Shown piece by piece: positions 24,430 to 33,076 of a stretch of DNA of 64,000 nt. Each line of letters begins with the position of its first letter. Position 1 is the first letter of the stretch. The notes beneath the pieces were generated by a model. It was given only the letters and a program-made list of their open reading frames with translations, was not told the origin of the DNA and did not search any database. The DNA comes from Myxococcales bacterium (GTDB lineage: Bacteria > Myxococcota_A > Bradymonadia > UBA7976 > UBA1532), in NCBI GenBank assembly GCA_020633465.1, contig JACKDN010000026.1, forward strand, positions 1-64,000, given 5' to 3'. Position numbers and translations under genes: made by a program.

Positions 24430-25629
24430 ATGCCGGATCCGATCGATGCCGCCGTCGCCGCCGCCCGCGCCGCCTTCGCCGCGGGCGACGCCGCCGCCGC
24501 CTTCCGCGCCCTCGAGCCCTTCGTCTCGGCCCTGCCCGACGACGAGCGCCTGGCCCTCGCCTGGTCGGCCATGCTGGGCACCGTGCCCAGCGGCAAGACC
24601 CTGGCCACCGAGGTCGAGCGCTTCGCCTGGCACTGGGGCGACCACCCCGACGTGATGGCCAACGTCTGCCGCGCCTGCGTCGCCTGGGCGGCCGAGCGGC
24701 CGCTCGACGTCGATGTGCCGGACGACGATCCGGTGGTGCAGGGCGCGCAGGCGCTGCGCCGTTGCCTCGAGGACGTCCGGCGCGTGCCGCGGGCGGCGCC
24801 GCTGTTCCTCGAGCTGGCGCAGGGCCTCACCGCGGCGGGCCCGCGCTGGGACGACGACGCCCTCGAGGCCTTCGAGGCGGCGCTCGACCTCGCGCCGACC
24901 TCGGTTCCCGGCTGGCTGGCCGTCGCGCGCCACCACCTGCGTCGCCGCCGCTTCGACAAGGCACGCGCGGCCGCCGAGTACGCCGCGACGCTCGAGCCGC
25001 CGAACGATCCGGTCCACTGGATGCTCGGGGTCACCGCCACCGCGGTCGGTGACGGCGCCGCCGCGGCTGACGCCTGGCGCGCGCTGGGTCACGACGTCGG
25101 TACGGGCGACGACGGCCTGCCGCTGCTCGAGGCCCCGCCCGTCGAGATCGTGGTCAGCGGCCGCCTGCCCGGCGGCGCCGAGGCGCCCGAGCGCGAGGCC
25201 GTCGAGGTCGTCTGGGTGAAGCCCCACAGCCCCTGCCACGGCCGCCTCGTGACGCCGACGGTCCACGCGCTGCCCGTCGACTTCGACGACCGCGTCCTGT
25301 GGGATCCCGCCCCGCTCACCTTCCGCGACGTCGATGGCCGCCGCGTCCCCCGCTTCGACGCCCTGACCGTCCTCGCGCCCGGCCGCGCCGCCACCTGGCG
25401 CCTACGCGGCACCCAGCCTGCGCGCGGCGCGTTGGGCGCCCTCGACGCCCATCTGCCCGCCGGCTGCTTCGTCTACGTCCACGACGAGCAGGTGATGGGC
25501 GGCCGCGACGCGCAGGCCATCGAGGGCAAGCTGGTCGCCCCCCGCGCCCTCGACCGCGCCGCCGTCGAGGCCCACCTCGCCGCCGCCGTCGCCCGCGTGC
25601 CCGACGTCACCGCGGAGCTGCGCCCGTGA
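24430..25629 (+). CDS. TPR-like protein with unrecognised C-terminal domain
   Basis: 399 residues. Residues 1-215 contain helical repeat pairs (ALEAFEAALDLAPTSVPGW, KARAAAEYAATLEPPNDPVH) of the TPR type. The C-terminal part (about 240-399) is beta-rich and not recognised: PVEIVVSGRLPGG, EVVWVKPHSPCHGRLVTPTV, VYVHDEQVMGG. No signal peptide, so cytoplasmic. The stop overlaps the start of the following kinase gene (GTGA), so the two proteins are made together and may interact. Confidence 0.65.
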   Translation: MPDPIDAAVAAARAAFAAGDAAAAFRALEPFVSALPDDERLALAWSAMLGTVPSGKTLATEVERFAWHWGDHPDVMANVCRACVAWAAERPLDVDVPDDDPVVQGAQALRRCLEDVRRVPRAAPLFLELAQGLTAAGPRWDDDALEAFEAALDLAPTSVPGWLAVARHHLRRRRFDKARAAAEYAATLEPPNDPVHWMLGVTATAVGDGAAAADAWRALGHDVGTGDDGLPLLEAPPVEIVVSGRLPGGAEAPEREAVEVVWVKPHSPCHGRLVTPTVHALPVDFDDRVLWDPAPLTFRDVDGRRVPRFDALTVLAPGRAATWRLRGTQPARGALGALDAHLPAGCFVYVHDEQVMGGRDAQAIEGKLVAPRALDRAAVEAHLAAAVARVPDVTAELRP

Positions 25630-27661
25630 GCGGCGTCGACAGCACCCAGGATCTCAGCGGCCGCGTCGTCAACAGCCAGTTCCGCCTGCTGCGCAAGCTG
25701 GGCCGCGGCGGCATGGGCGTCGTCTACCTGGCCGAGCAGATCGGCATGGACCGCCAGGTGGTGGTCAAGGTGCTGCACGCCGAGCTGGTGGCCGGCAGCG
25801 ACACCGCCGGCGCCCGCTTCCAGCGCGAGGCCAAGGCCGTCGCCCGCCTGAACCACCCGCACATCGTGCAGGTGCACGTCTTCGGGCAGATGGAGACCGG
25901 CCAGCCCTACCTGGCCATGGAGTACGTCGAGGGCCACACGCTGACCGACCTGATGATCGGCAGCGGCCGCCTGCCCGAGGCGCGCGCGCTGCGCATCGTC
26001 GAGCAGGTGTGCGACGCGCTGGTCGAGGCCCACGGCGCCGGCCTGGTGCACCGCGATCTGAAGCCCGACAACATCATGCTGGCCGACCGCCACGGCAACC
26101 GCGACTACGTGAAGGTGCTCGACTTCGGGCTGGCCAAGATGGTCGACGCCGAGGAGCGCGCCGGCGTCACCCACGACGGCGCCATCTTCGGCACGCCGCG
26201 CTACATGTCGCCCGAGCAGGGCCGCGGCGAGAAGGTCGACGCGCGCACCGACCTGTACGCCCTGGGCGTGGTGCTCTACGAGATGCTCAGCGGCGTGCAC
26301 CCCTTCGAGGCCCGCAGCACGCTCGACTTCCTGATGAAGCACGCGTCGGCGCCGGTCGTGCTGCCCAGCGCGCGCTTCCCGGATCTCACCCTGATGCCGC
26401 GGGTCGAGCAGATCCTCAAGACCTGCCTGGCCAAGGATCCCGCCGACCGCTTCCAGTCGGCCGCCGAGCTGCGCCGCGTCGCCCGCGAGGCCCTGCGCGA
26501 CCTGCCCGACTACGCGCGCGCCGCGCCCACGCCCGCGGGCCCGGTGGCGCACCGCTCGAAGGCGCGTCGGTGGCTGCCCGCGGCGGTCCTCGTGGCCAGC
26601 TTCGCCGTCACGCTGGGCGTCATCGCCCTCGTCGCTCGGCCCCGACGCGCCGACGACCGACGCGGGCGCGTCGCCGCCGCCCCGAAGGACGCCGGCGCCC
26701 TCACCGCGCCCCACGCCGCCGACGCGATCGCGCGCCCCCCGGCGCCGACGCCGCGCCGAAGCGCGCCGCCCTCGACGCCGGCGTCCGCCTCGACGCCACG
26801 GCCCGGCCTGTCGGCCCGCTGGACGCCGGCCGCCGCCTCGACGCCACCTGGCCCGCCCGCGCGGACGCCGCCCGCCGCCTCGACGGCGGCGCCGTCCGCG
26901 ACGTCGCCCCGCCCGTCCGCACCGTCACCGCGACGGCCACCGGCGACCGCGTGCCCGACGTGGCGCCCCCCGTGCCCACCGCCGACGATGGCGGCCTCAC
27001 CGCCGACGTCCGCCCTCCGGTCCAGGCCGTCGACCCCGTCGTCGACGCCGCCGCGCCCGCGCCCAAGGGCCCGCCGCTGAAGGCCGGCGACCCCATCGAG
27101 GGCCTGCCGCGCCCGGTCAACTCGACCCTGCTCTACACCAGCCCCCAGGCCGTCGCGATCCGCGTCACCGACCCCGCCCAGCAGGTGCTCGCCTTCTACC
27201 TGGCCCAGCTGCCCAAGGTCTTCGGCCCGGTGACCCGCATGCCCAACGGCGTCCAGATCACCGATCCCAAGGCCCCCTACACCTTCGTCAGCTTCAGCCG
27301 CGACGCCACCGGCGACCTGCTGGTCGTCGGCATGCGCAACGCCCTCGTCGAGCCCCCCGCGCCCCAGCGCACCGACGCCTTCGGCGTCACCCTCATGCCC
27401 GGCTCGCGCGAGATGTTCCGCGGCCCCTCGATGGTCACCGCCACCGTCAAGGGCAACGCGAAGCAGGTGTTCGACTACTACGCCAGCCGCTACGGCAAGC
27501 TGCCCGGCGTCATGGTGTTCCGCCACGAGGACAACGACCCGCCCACGATGGCCCTGATGGGACAGCAGGCCGACGTCGCCTGGAAGATGGTGTCGGTCAA
27601 CCGCTACGACGCCGGCGGCAAGGACGTCTGGATGGTGGCGGTGATGGGCAAGGCCGAGTAG
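25626..27661 (+). CDS. Membrane Ser/Thr protein kinase with unrecognised external domain, split by an apparent frameshift
   Basis: Kinase domain residues about 17-285: LGRGGMGVVYLAEQ, VVVKVLHAELV (Lys), HRDLKPDN, DFG and GTPRYMSPEQ. A transmembrane helix follows (WLPAAVLVASFAVTLGVIAL, about 318-337), then an Asp/Ala-rich linker. The frame changes at a C6 run (26735-26740): one missing base would join the linker to the second frame, which ends with two copies of a roughly 85-residue unit (AVAIRVTDPAQQVLAFYLAQ and VTATVKGNAKQVFDYYASRY). Joined length is about 678 residues. The external pair is probably a sensor. Last gene of the UbiB-TPR-kinase operon. Confidence 0.75.
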
Positions 27662-27664
27662 TCG

Positions 27665-29152
27665 TCACCGCCGCCGGCGGTTGACGGCGCGCACGGCCAG
27701 CCACGCTCCCAGCGCGGCGGCCAGCAGCACCCACATCAGCAGGCGGTGGGCGGGCATGTGGCCGGCGCCCTTGCGCACGTAGATGGTGTCGGCCGCGCCC
27801 GGCGGCGAGGCGATGGGGCCCTCGGCGGCGACGAAGGGCGCCAGGGCGCCCTCGGCCAGCAGATCGGCGCCGTCGGCGCGCAGCTTCGCTTCGAAGGCGG
27901 CCTGCTTCTGCTGGTACGCCTCGCCCTCGGCCAGCGCGGCGCGGTGCTCGGCGCGCAGGGCCTCGATGGGCTCGCCCAGGTCGGCGGCGATGCGCTGCAT
28001 CCGGCCCTCGATGCGCTGCGCCCAGGTGTCGCGGATGCGCGCGTCGGGCCAGAACCGATCCTTCAGATCGAGCGCGCGCGCGTAGGCGGCGAACGCGATG
28101 CGCCGCTGCTCCATGCGCTCCATCACGTCGCCCAGCGCCGCCGCCGAGTGCGGGTTGGCGCCGCCCCCAAGCATCCACATGCCCAGGACGCCCAGCACCG
28201 GCTCGTCGAAGGGGGCGCCCTCGGCGTCGGCCCCGGTGACCTCGGCCCAGTCGGGCGCGGGCACCAGCCGCGGGATGCGGTCCTGCCGCGTCGCCCAGCG
28301 TGACTCGAGGTCGGTGTTCTCGCCCGTCACCAGCGCCTCGACCCCCCACATTCCCCGGTAGTCGGGCCGGATGGACGGCGGCGGCGTCTCATCGAGGTCG
28401 GCGCCGAGCGCCGTGAAGCGCAGCAGCCAGTCGGGATCTTCGATGGCCCGCAGCAGGTGCTTGCCGAGCACCACCTGCCAGCGCTCGCGGCCGAAGTGCG
28501 CGCCGGGGTTCAGGCGCACGGCCTGCCGCACGAAGCCCAGCCCCTCGACCAGCATCGCCTTCGCTTCGGCGTCGCCGCGCAGCGCGCCGCCGAAGCCGCC
28601 GTGGATCAGCACCGTGCCCAGGTTCGCGTAGGTGCGGTACCAGGCGCGCTCGGGCGGCGAGAGCTGCTCGGCGCGGGTGACCATCTCGCGGTAGGCGGCC
28701 AGCGCGTCGGTGCGCTCCGGCGGCAGCTCGATGTGGGGCCAGCGGCGCTCGACCAGCGCCTTCTTGCGCCGCATCACGGCGATGGCCTCGGCCGGCCGGT
28801 GCAGCCGATCGAGGGCCACCGCCTGGTCGTCGAACAGGTCGAGCACGTCGGGCTCGAACAGCCCGGCGGGGTCGGTGGCCTCGACCTGCGCGATGCGCGC
28901 CTTCGAGCGCTCGACGACGGCCTCGTGCCAGGCGGGGCCGTGCTTCGGGAAGCGCTGGTGGACCACGTCGTAGACCATCGCCAGGCGCAGCGCGGTGCCG
29001 TCGGGCGTCAGCGCGATGCGCCAGGGGGCGGGGTAGGCCTCGATGGGGCCCTTCTGGACGAAGCCGTACAGCGCGGCGCCCAGGAAGCCGAGGACGCCGA
29101 ACAGCGTCGCGACCACGCCCACCCGCACCACGCGCCCGACCGACGTGCTCAC
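27665..29152 (-). CDS. Membrane-anchored TPR-like protein
   Basis: 495 residues from a GTG overlapping the stop of the upstream small gene (GTGA). An N-terminal helix (VGVVATLFGVLGFLGAALYG) and a C-terminal helix (LLMWVLLAAALGAWLAVRAV) flank a large extracytoplasmic region with TPR-like helices (DLFDDQAVALDRLHRPAEAI, VEGLGFVRQAVRLNPGAHFG). No catalytic motif was seen. It ends 3 bp from the convergent kinase gene, with no terminator visible. Confidence 0.65.
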   Translation of the reverse strand: MSTSVGRVVRVGVVATLFGVLGFLGAALYGFVQKGPIEAYPAPWRIALTPDGTALRLAMVYDVVHQRFPKHGPAWHEAVVERSKARIAQVEATDPAGLFEPDVLDLFDDQAVALDRLHRPAEAIAVMRRKKALVERRWPHIELPPERTDALAAYREMVTRAEQLSPPERAWYRTYANLGTVLIHGGFGGALRGDAEAKAMLVEGLGFVRQAVRLNPGAHFGRERWQVVLGKHLLRAIEDPDWLLRFTALGADLDETPPPSIRPDYRGMWGVEALVTGENTDLESRWATRQDRIPRLVPAPDWAEVTGADAEGAPFDEPVLGVLGMWMLGGGANPHSAAALGDVMERMEQRRIAFAAYARALDLKDRFWPDARIRDTWAQRIEGRMQRIAADLGEPIEALRAEHRAALAEGEAYQQKQAAFEAKLRADGADLLAEGALAPFVAAEGPIASPPGAADTIYVRKGAGHMPAHRLLMWVLLAAALGAWLAVRAVNRRRR

Positions 29153-29397
29153 TGCGGCCCGCGGGCCGCCGCCCGGAACGCCAGCGCCAGCAGCAGCGCA
29201 CCCACCCCGACGCCCAGCGAGGACAGCAGCAGGCCGCCTGCGGGTTCGTCCGCCTCGATCGCGGGCAGATCGTCGGGGTACGCCCCGCGGAACTCCTGCT
29301 CGGCGCGGCGCACCTCGAAGTCGTTCAGGCAGGCGTGCGCGACGCCGCCCAAGAGAGGCGTGGCCATGATCATCAAGACGAAGAACGCTGCGCGCAT
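29149..29397 (-). CDS. Small secreted or membrane protein, unknown
   Basis: 82 residues starting MRAAFFVLMIMATPLLGGVAHA, a signal peptide ending at Ala, followed by an acidic segment with a single Cys (CLNDFEVRRAEQEFRGAY) and a second hydrophobic stretch (LLLSSLGVGVGALLLALAF). No family recognised. Coupled to the TPR membrane gene by a 4-base overlap. Confidence 0.6.
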   Translation of the reverse strand: MRAAFFVLMIMATPLLGGVAHACLNDFEVRRAEQEFRGAYPDDLPAIEADEPAGGLLLSSLGVGVGALLLALAFRAAARGPQ

Positions 29398-29476
29398 GCG
29401 GACCTCCGGCGGTGGCGCGCTCCATGGTGGCGGAAGCGCGGGCCTTCGACCACGGCTTCGCCCGCCGAGTTCCTTT

Positions 29477-29523
29477 CCTACCTGTTCGTAGGCCACATCG
29501 GAGCGATCCTACGACGACGTAGG
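29477..29523. promoter_or_regulatory. Two related palindromes in the divergent region before amtB
   Basis: CCTAC-6-GTAGG (29477-29492) and TCCTACG-ACGA-CGTAGGA (29507-29524) share the CCTAC/GTAGG half-sites with centres about 31 bp apart, three helical turns. They lie in the 210-bp gap between the small secreted gene and amtB, so one regulator could control both directions. The regulator is not identified. Confidence 0.5.
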
Positions 29524-29607
29524 AAATCGACGACGCGGCGCGGCAACCGGGCGGCACACGCGTTGCTATCCCGCCCCCCGTCACCCCATCCACGGAGCCT
29601 CGCCTCA

Positions 29608-30906
29608 ATGCCCATCGACAGCGGAGATACCACCTGGATCCTGGTCTCGTCGGCCATGGTCCTGCTGATGACGCCCGGCCTCGCCTTCTTCTACGGCGGC
29701 CTGGTGCGCGGCAAGAACGTCCTCAACACGATGATGATGAGCATGGTGGCGATGGGCCTCGTCGCCATCCTCTGGGCGCTCGGCGGCTACTCCCTGGCCT
29801 TCGCCCCCGGCAACGCCTTCGTCGGCGGCCTCGACTTCCTCGGCTTCGCTGGCGTCGGTGCCGCACCCCTCGAGGGCCAGACCATCCCCCACGCCCTGTT
29901 CGCCACCTTCCAGATGATGTTCGCGGTCATCACCCCGGCGCTCATCAGCGGCGCCGTCGTCGAGCGCATGAAGTTCAAGGCCTACGTGCCCTTCATCGCC
30001 CTCTGGTCGATCCTGGTCTACGCGCCCTTGGCCCACTGGGTGTGGGGCGGCGGCTGGCTGGCGGCGGACGGCGCCCTCGACTTCGCCGGCGGCACCGTGG
30101 TGCACGTCAGCGCGGGCGTCTCGGCCATCGTCGTCGCCCTGCTGGTGGGCGCCCGCGCCGACCACAAGAAGCGCGCGCCGCGGCCGCACAACGTGCCCTT
30201 CGTCCTGCTGGGCGCGTCGATGCTGTGGTTCGGCTGGTTCGGCTTCAACGCCGGCTCGGCCCTGGCCGCCGACGGCATCGCGGTCAACGCCTTCCTCACC
30301 ACCAACCTCGCCGCGGCCGGCGCCCTGGTCGCCTGGACCACCATCGAGACCTTCAAGTTCGGCCGCCCCTCGGCGGTCGGCGCGGCCACCGGCATCGTCT
30401 GCGGCCTGGTCACCATCACGCCCGCCTGCGGTTTCGTCACCCCGATGGGCGCCATCGCCATGGGCGCGCTGGGCGCGGTCGGCTGCTTCCTCACCATCCA
30501 GCTGATGCACAAGGTGAAGCGCCTGGACGACAGCCTCGACGTGTTCGCCTGCCACGGCATGGGCGGCATCCTGGGCTCGATCCTCACCGGCGTCTTCGCC
30601 ACCACGGCGGTCAACCCGAACGGCGCCGACGGCCTGCTGTACGGCAACGCCGGCCTGCTGTGGACCCAGACGGTCGCGGTGCTGGCGGCCGGCGCCTACG
30701 CCGCGGTGGGATCGGCGGTCATCCTGCTGCCCATCCAGGCGCTGATGGGCCTGCGCGCCGATCCCGAGAGCGAGGCCGAGGGCCTCGACGTCGGCGAGCA
30801 CGCCGAGGGCGCCTACGAGTCGGGCACCATGCACCCGGCGCCCGAGCGCGCCGCGCTGGGCGGTATGCCCGCGGCGGCGCCCGCGCTGGCCGAAGAGCTG
30901 GGCTGA
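29608..30906 (+). CDS. amtB: Ammonium transporter AmtB
   Basis: 432 residues with 11 predicted membrane helices. Key residues are present: the substrate site Trp in APLAHWVWGGGWL, the two pore His residues in TVVHVSAGVSAI and FACHGMGGILGS, and Phe in GWFGFNAGSAL. It moves ammonium/ammonia across the inner membrane. The start is ATG after CGGAGCC. The usual partner glnK/glnB is absent, so control must come from elsewhere. The C-terminal tail (about 45 residues, acidic then Pro/Ala-rich) is longer than in enteric AmtB. Confidence 0.95.
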   Translation: MPIDSGDTTWILVSSAMVLLMTPGLAFFYGGLVRGKNVLNTMMMSMVAMGLVAILWALGGYSLAFAPGNAFVGGLDFLGFAGVGAAPLEGQTIPHALFATFQMMFAVITPALISGAVVERMKFKAYVPFIALWSILVYAPLAHWVWGGGWLAADGALDFAGGTVVHVSAGVSAIVVALLVGARADHKKRAPRPHNVPFVLLGASMLWFGWFGFNAGSALAADGIAVNAFLTTNLAAAGALVAWTTIETFKFGRPSAVGAATGIVCGLVTITPACGFVTPMGAIAMGALGAVGCFLTIQLMHKVKRLDDSLDVFACHGMGGILGSILTGVFATTAVNPNGADGLLYGNAGLLWTQTVAVLAAGAYAAVGSAVILLPIQALMGLRADPESEAEGLDVGEHAEGAYESGTMHPAPERAALGGMPAAAPALAEELG

Positions 30907-30925
30907 GCTCGAGCGGGCTCAGCCC
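30900..30925. terminator. Bidirectional hairpin overlapping both convergent stop codons
   Basis: Perfect 9-bp stem GGGCTGAGC / GCTCAGCCC with an 8-base loop. The left arm contains the amtB stop (30904-30906) and the right arm contains the stop of the minus-strand AHSA1 gene (30919-30921). No T-run, so efficiency is uncertain. Confidence 0.6.
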
Positions 30926-31302
30926 AGGTAGGTCTTCAGCTTCTCCCAGTACATCGCGTGCCACCCGCCGTCGATGTGCCCCGCCTGATCCGCCGGCAGC
31001 GCGTCGTGCACCAGCGTCAGCCGCGTGCCGCCGTCCGCCGCCGCCAGCTCGAAGCGCACCACCGAGTAGTACCCCGGCGCCCAGTTGCCAGCGCGCCACG
31101 CCTGCACGATGCGGGCGGCGGGCTCGAGGTCCAGCGTGTAGCCGGCGATCTTGCCGTCGTAGGCCTTCCACGCGCCGCCCGGGCGGGCGTCGATGGTGGC
31201 GGCCTCGCCGGTGAAGGCGGCGTGCTGATCGCTCTTCAGCAGGGCATCGTAGACGCGGCTCGGCGGCGCGGGCAGCGTGACTTCCTGGCGGACGGTGGCC
31301 AT
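30919..31302 (-). CDS. AHSA1/SRPBCC-domain protein
   Basis: 127 residues of the START/Bet v1-like AHSA1 type: VTLPAPPSRVYDALLKSDQH at the start, WKAYDGKIAGYTLDLEPA in the middle and a final helix with GGWHAMYWEKLKTYLG. Such small ligand-binding proteins are often controlled by a neighbouring ArsR regulator; the divergent ArsR gene and the palindrome between them support that here. No catalytic residue is assigned. Confidence 0.85.
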   Translation of the reverse strand: MATVRQEVTLPAPPSRVYDALLKSDQHAAFTGEAATIDARPGGAWKAYDGKIAGYTLDLEPAARIVQAWRAGNWAPGYYSVVRFELAAADGGTRLTLVHDALPADQAGHIDGGWHAMYWEKLKTYLG

Positions 31303-31348
31303 GGTGGCTCCTCGGTCTGGGGCCCGTTCGACGGGCCGGTTGAAATCA

Positions 31349-31366
31349 TTTAACGAGTTGGTTAAA
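31349..31366. promoter_or_regulatory. ArsR-type operator palindrome
   Basis: Perfect inverted repeat TTTAAC-GAGTTG-GTTAAA in the 74-bp divergent gap between the AHSA1 gene and the ArsR gene, an AT-rich island in GC-rich DNA. It is the type of site bound by ArsR regulators that accompany AHSA1 genes. A GC palindrome (GGCCCGT-TCG-ACGGGCC, 31321-31337) lies just to its left. Confidence 0.75.
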
Positions 31367-31376
31367 CGTTATCGCG

Positions 31377-31745
31377 ATGCCGCCGTCAAGCCCTGAATCT
31401 GCAGCCGCCGACGACGCCCGCCTGGATCGGGTGTTCTCGGCGTTGGCGCACCCGACGCGCCGCGCCCTGCTCGCGCGGCTGGCCGACGGCCCCGCTTCGG
31501 TCACCGAGCTGGCGGCCCCCTTCGCCGTCTCGCTGCCCGCGATCAGCAAGCACATCAGCGTGCTCGAGCAGGCCGGCCTGCTGCAGCGCACGCAGTCGGG
31601 CCGCGTGCACACCTGCGCCCTCGACGCCGCGCCGCTGCGCGACGCCGCCGACTTCGTCCAGCGCTACCAGGTGTTCTGGACGCAGACCCTCGACGCCCTC
31701 GCCGCCTACGCCGAGGCGACGGCGCCCGAGCCGGAGTCCGACTGA
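31377..31745 (+). CDS. ArsR-family transcriptional regulator
   Basis: 122 residues with a winged helix-turn-helix: FSALAHPTRRALLARLADGP, SVTELAAPFAVSLPAISKHI (recognition helix) and LEQAGLLQRTQSGRVHTCAL (wing). No metal-binding Cys pair typical of ArsR metal sensors is visible, so it probably responds to an organic ligand. The stop shares one base with the next start (TGATG). It likely represses itself and the divergent AHSA1 gene. Confidence 0.9.
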   Translation: MPPSSPESAAADDARLDRVFSALAHPTRRALLARLADGPASVTELAAPFAVSLPAISKHISVLEQAGLLQRTQSGRVHTCALDAAPLRDAADFVQRYQVFWTQTLDALAAYAEATAPEPESD

Positions 31746-32185
31746 TGGCCGATCTCGCCCTGGTGGTGCGGCGCACCATCCGCGCGCCCGCCGACCACCT
31801 CTTCGCGCTGTGGACCGAGCCCCGCCACCTGACCGCCTGGTGGGGCCCCGCGCACGTCACCTGCCCCGAGGCGCAGGTCGACCTGCGGGTCGGCGGCGCC
31901 TACCGCCTCGCCAACCGTCTGCCCGACGGCTCGACGGTGTGGATCCACGGCGAGTTCCTCGAGATCGAGCGGCCGCGCCGGCTGGTCTACACCTGGGTCG
32001 TGGGCGACGTGGCCGTCTACGGCGCGCCCACGCGCGTGACGGTCCGCTTCGAGCCGCGGCCCGAGGGCGCCGAGGTGGTGGTCGTGCACGAGCGCATCGC
32101 CGACGAGGCGACGCGGGACTCGCATCAGGCGGGGTGGCGGGGCTGTCTCGAGGGGCTGCAGGCGCTCGCCGAGGCGGCGGGCTGA
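31745..32185 (+). CDS. AHSA1/SRPBCC-domain protein (second)
   Basis: 146 residues with VVRRTIRAPADHLFALWTEP, HLTAWWGPAHVTCPEAQVDL, GGAYRLANRLPDG and a final helix SHQAGWRGCLEGLQALAE, all typical of AHSA1 proteins encoded next to ArsR regulators. Coupled to the ArsR gene. It differs clearly from the divergent AHSA1 protein, so the two are not a recent duplication. Confidence 0.85.
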   Translation: MADLALVVRRTIRAPADHLFALWTEPRHLTAWWGPAHVTCPEAQVDLRVGGAYRLANRLPDGSTVWIHGEFLEIERPRRLVYTWVVGDVAVYGAPTRVTVRFEPRPEGAEVVVVHERIADEATRDSHQAGWRGCLEGLQALAEAAG

Positions 32186-32194
32186 GGCCCGGCG

Positions 32195-33076
32195 CTACTC
32201 GCCGCGGCCGGCGATCGGCACGGTGACCACGCCGAAGTCGCCGACGCCGACCTGAACGTCGCCTACGATCTGGCCGACGTTGGCCGGCGCGAAGCGCAGC
32301 TGGATCCGCAGCCGGCGACCCTCGGCCACCCGCAGAGGCAGCGGCAGCTCGCCCACCCCCTCGCCGATGCCGCCCAGCGGACCGCCGCCCGCCGGGTCGA
32401 ACACGATGACGGCGAAGGCCGCGGGATCGAGGCTCATCCCGAGCGCGCTCACCTGGAAGAAGCCGTCGCGGGCCTCGAAGGTCACGTCGAGCGTCTTGGT
32501 CGTGCCGAGGGGGACGGCGCCGAAGTCCACCGACGTGGGCGCGACGAAGGGCGCCGCCTCGCCCGACACCACGCAGGCGCCGTCGCGCCAGCCGCAGGCG
32601 GGGTCGTTCTCGCAGGCGGCCTGCTCGTGCTCGGGGCAGAGCACGACGCTGCCGTCGCCCACGGCGACGTCGGGCACGATCACGGCGTCGGGCACATCGA
32701 GGCTCATGTCGAGGGGCGCGCCCATGTCGGCGGGCGGCGAGAGATCGGGCGCGGCGTCCTGCCGGCCGCTGCCGCACACCAGCTCGTCGCCGCGCTCGGC
32801 GCAGGCGCGCGTGCCGCACACGGTGGTGCCGGCGCACGCGCAGTCCGGTCCGTCGGCGCCGCACTCGGGCGGGGGATCGACGCAGGCCACCGCGCCGTCG
32901 GGCCCGTAGCAGCTGAGCTGGCCGGCCGAGCAGGCGTCGTCGGCGGTGCTGCAGGTCAGGTAGCCCGTCTCGCGGATGGACGGGGTGCCGGTGTCGGTGT
33001 CGTCGGCCTCTTCGATGCAGCCGCCGAAGGCGATGGGGGCGATGCAGGCCAGCAGGCAGGTCAGTCGGCGGATCAT
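32195..33076 (-). CDS. Secreted lipoprotein with Cys-rich region and Ig-like C-terminal domain
   Basis: 293 residues. Signal peptide and lipobox FGGC (Cys about residue 20). A Cys-rich part follows (CSTADDAC, CGADGPDCACAGTTVCG), then a Pro/Asp linker and a CENDPACGWRDGAC motif. The last 110 residues look like an Ig-like beta sandwich of the HYDIN/ASPM type: VDFGAVPLGTTKTLDVTF and LRIQLRFAPANVG. Function unknown. The ATG overlaps the stop of the regulator gene by 4 bases, so expression is tied to it. Confidence 0.7.
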   Translation of the reverse strand: MIRRLTCLLACIAPIAFGGCIEEADDTDTGTPSIRETGYLTCSTADDACSAGQLSCYGPDGAVACVDPPPECGADGPDCACAGTTVCGTRACAERGDELVCGSGRQDAAPDLSPPADMGAPLDMSLDVPDAVIVPDVAVGDGSVVLCPEHEQAACENDPACGWRDGACVVSGEAAPFVAPTSVDFGAVPLGTTKTLDVTFEARDGFFQVSALGMSLDPAAFAVIVFDPAGGGPLGGIGEGVGELPLPLRVAEGRRLRIQLRFAPANVGQIVGDVQVGVGDFGVVTVPIAGRGE

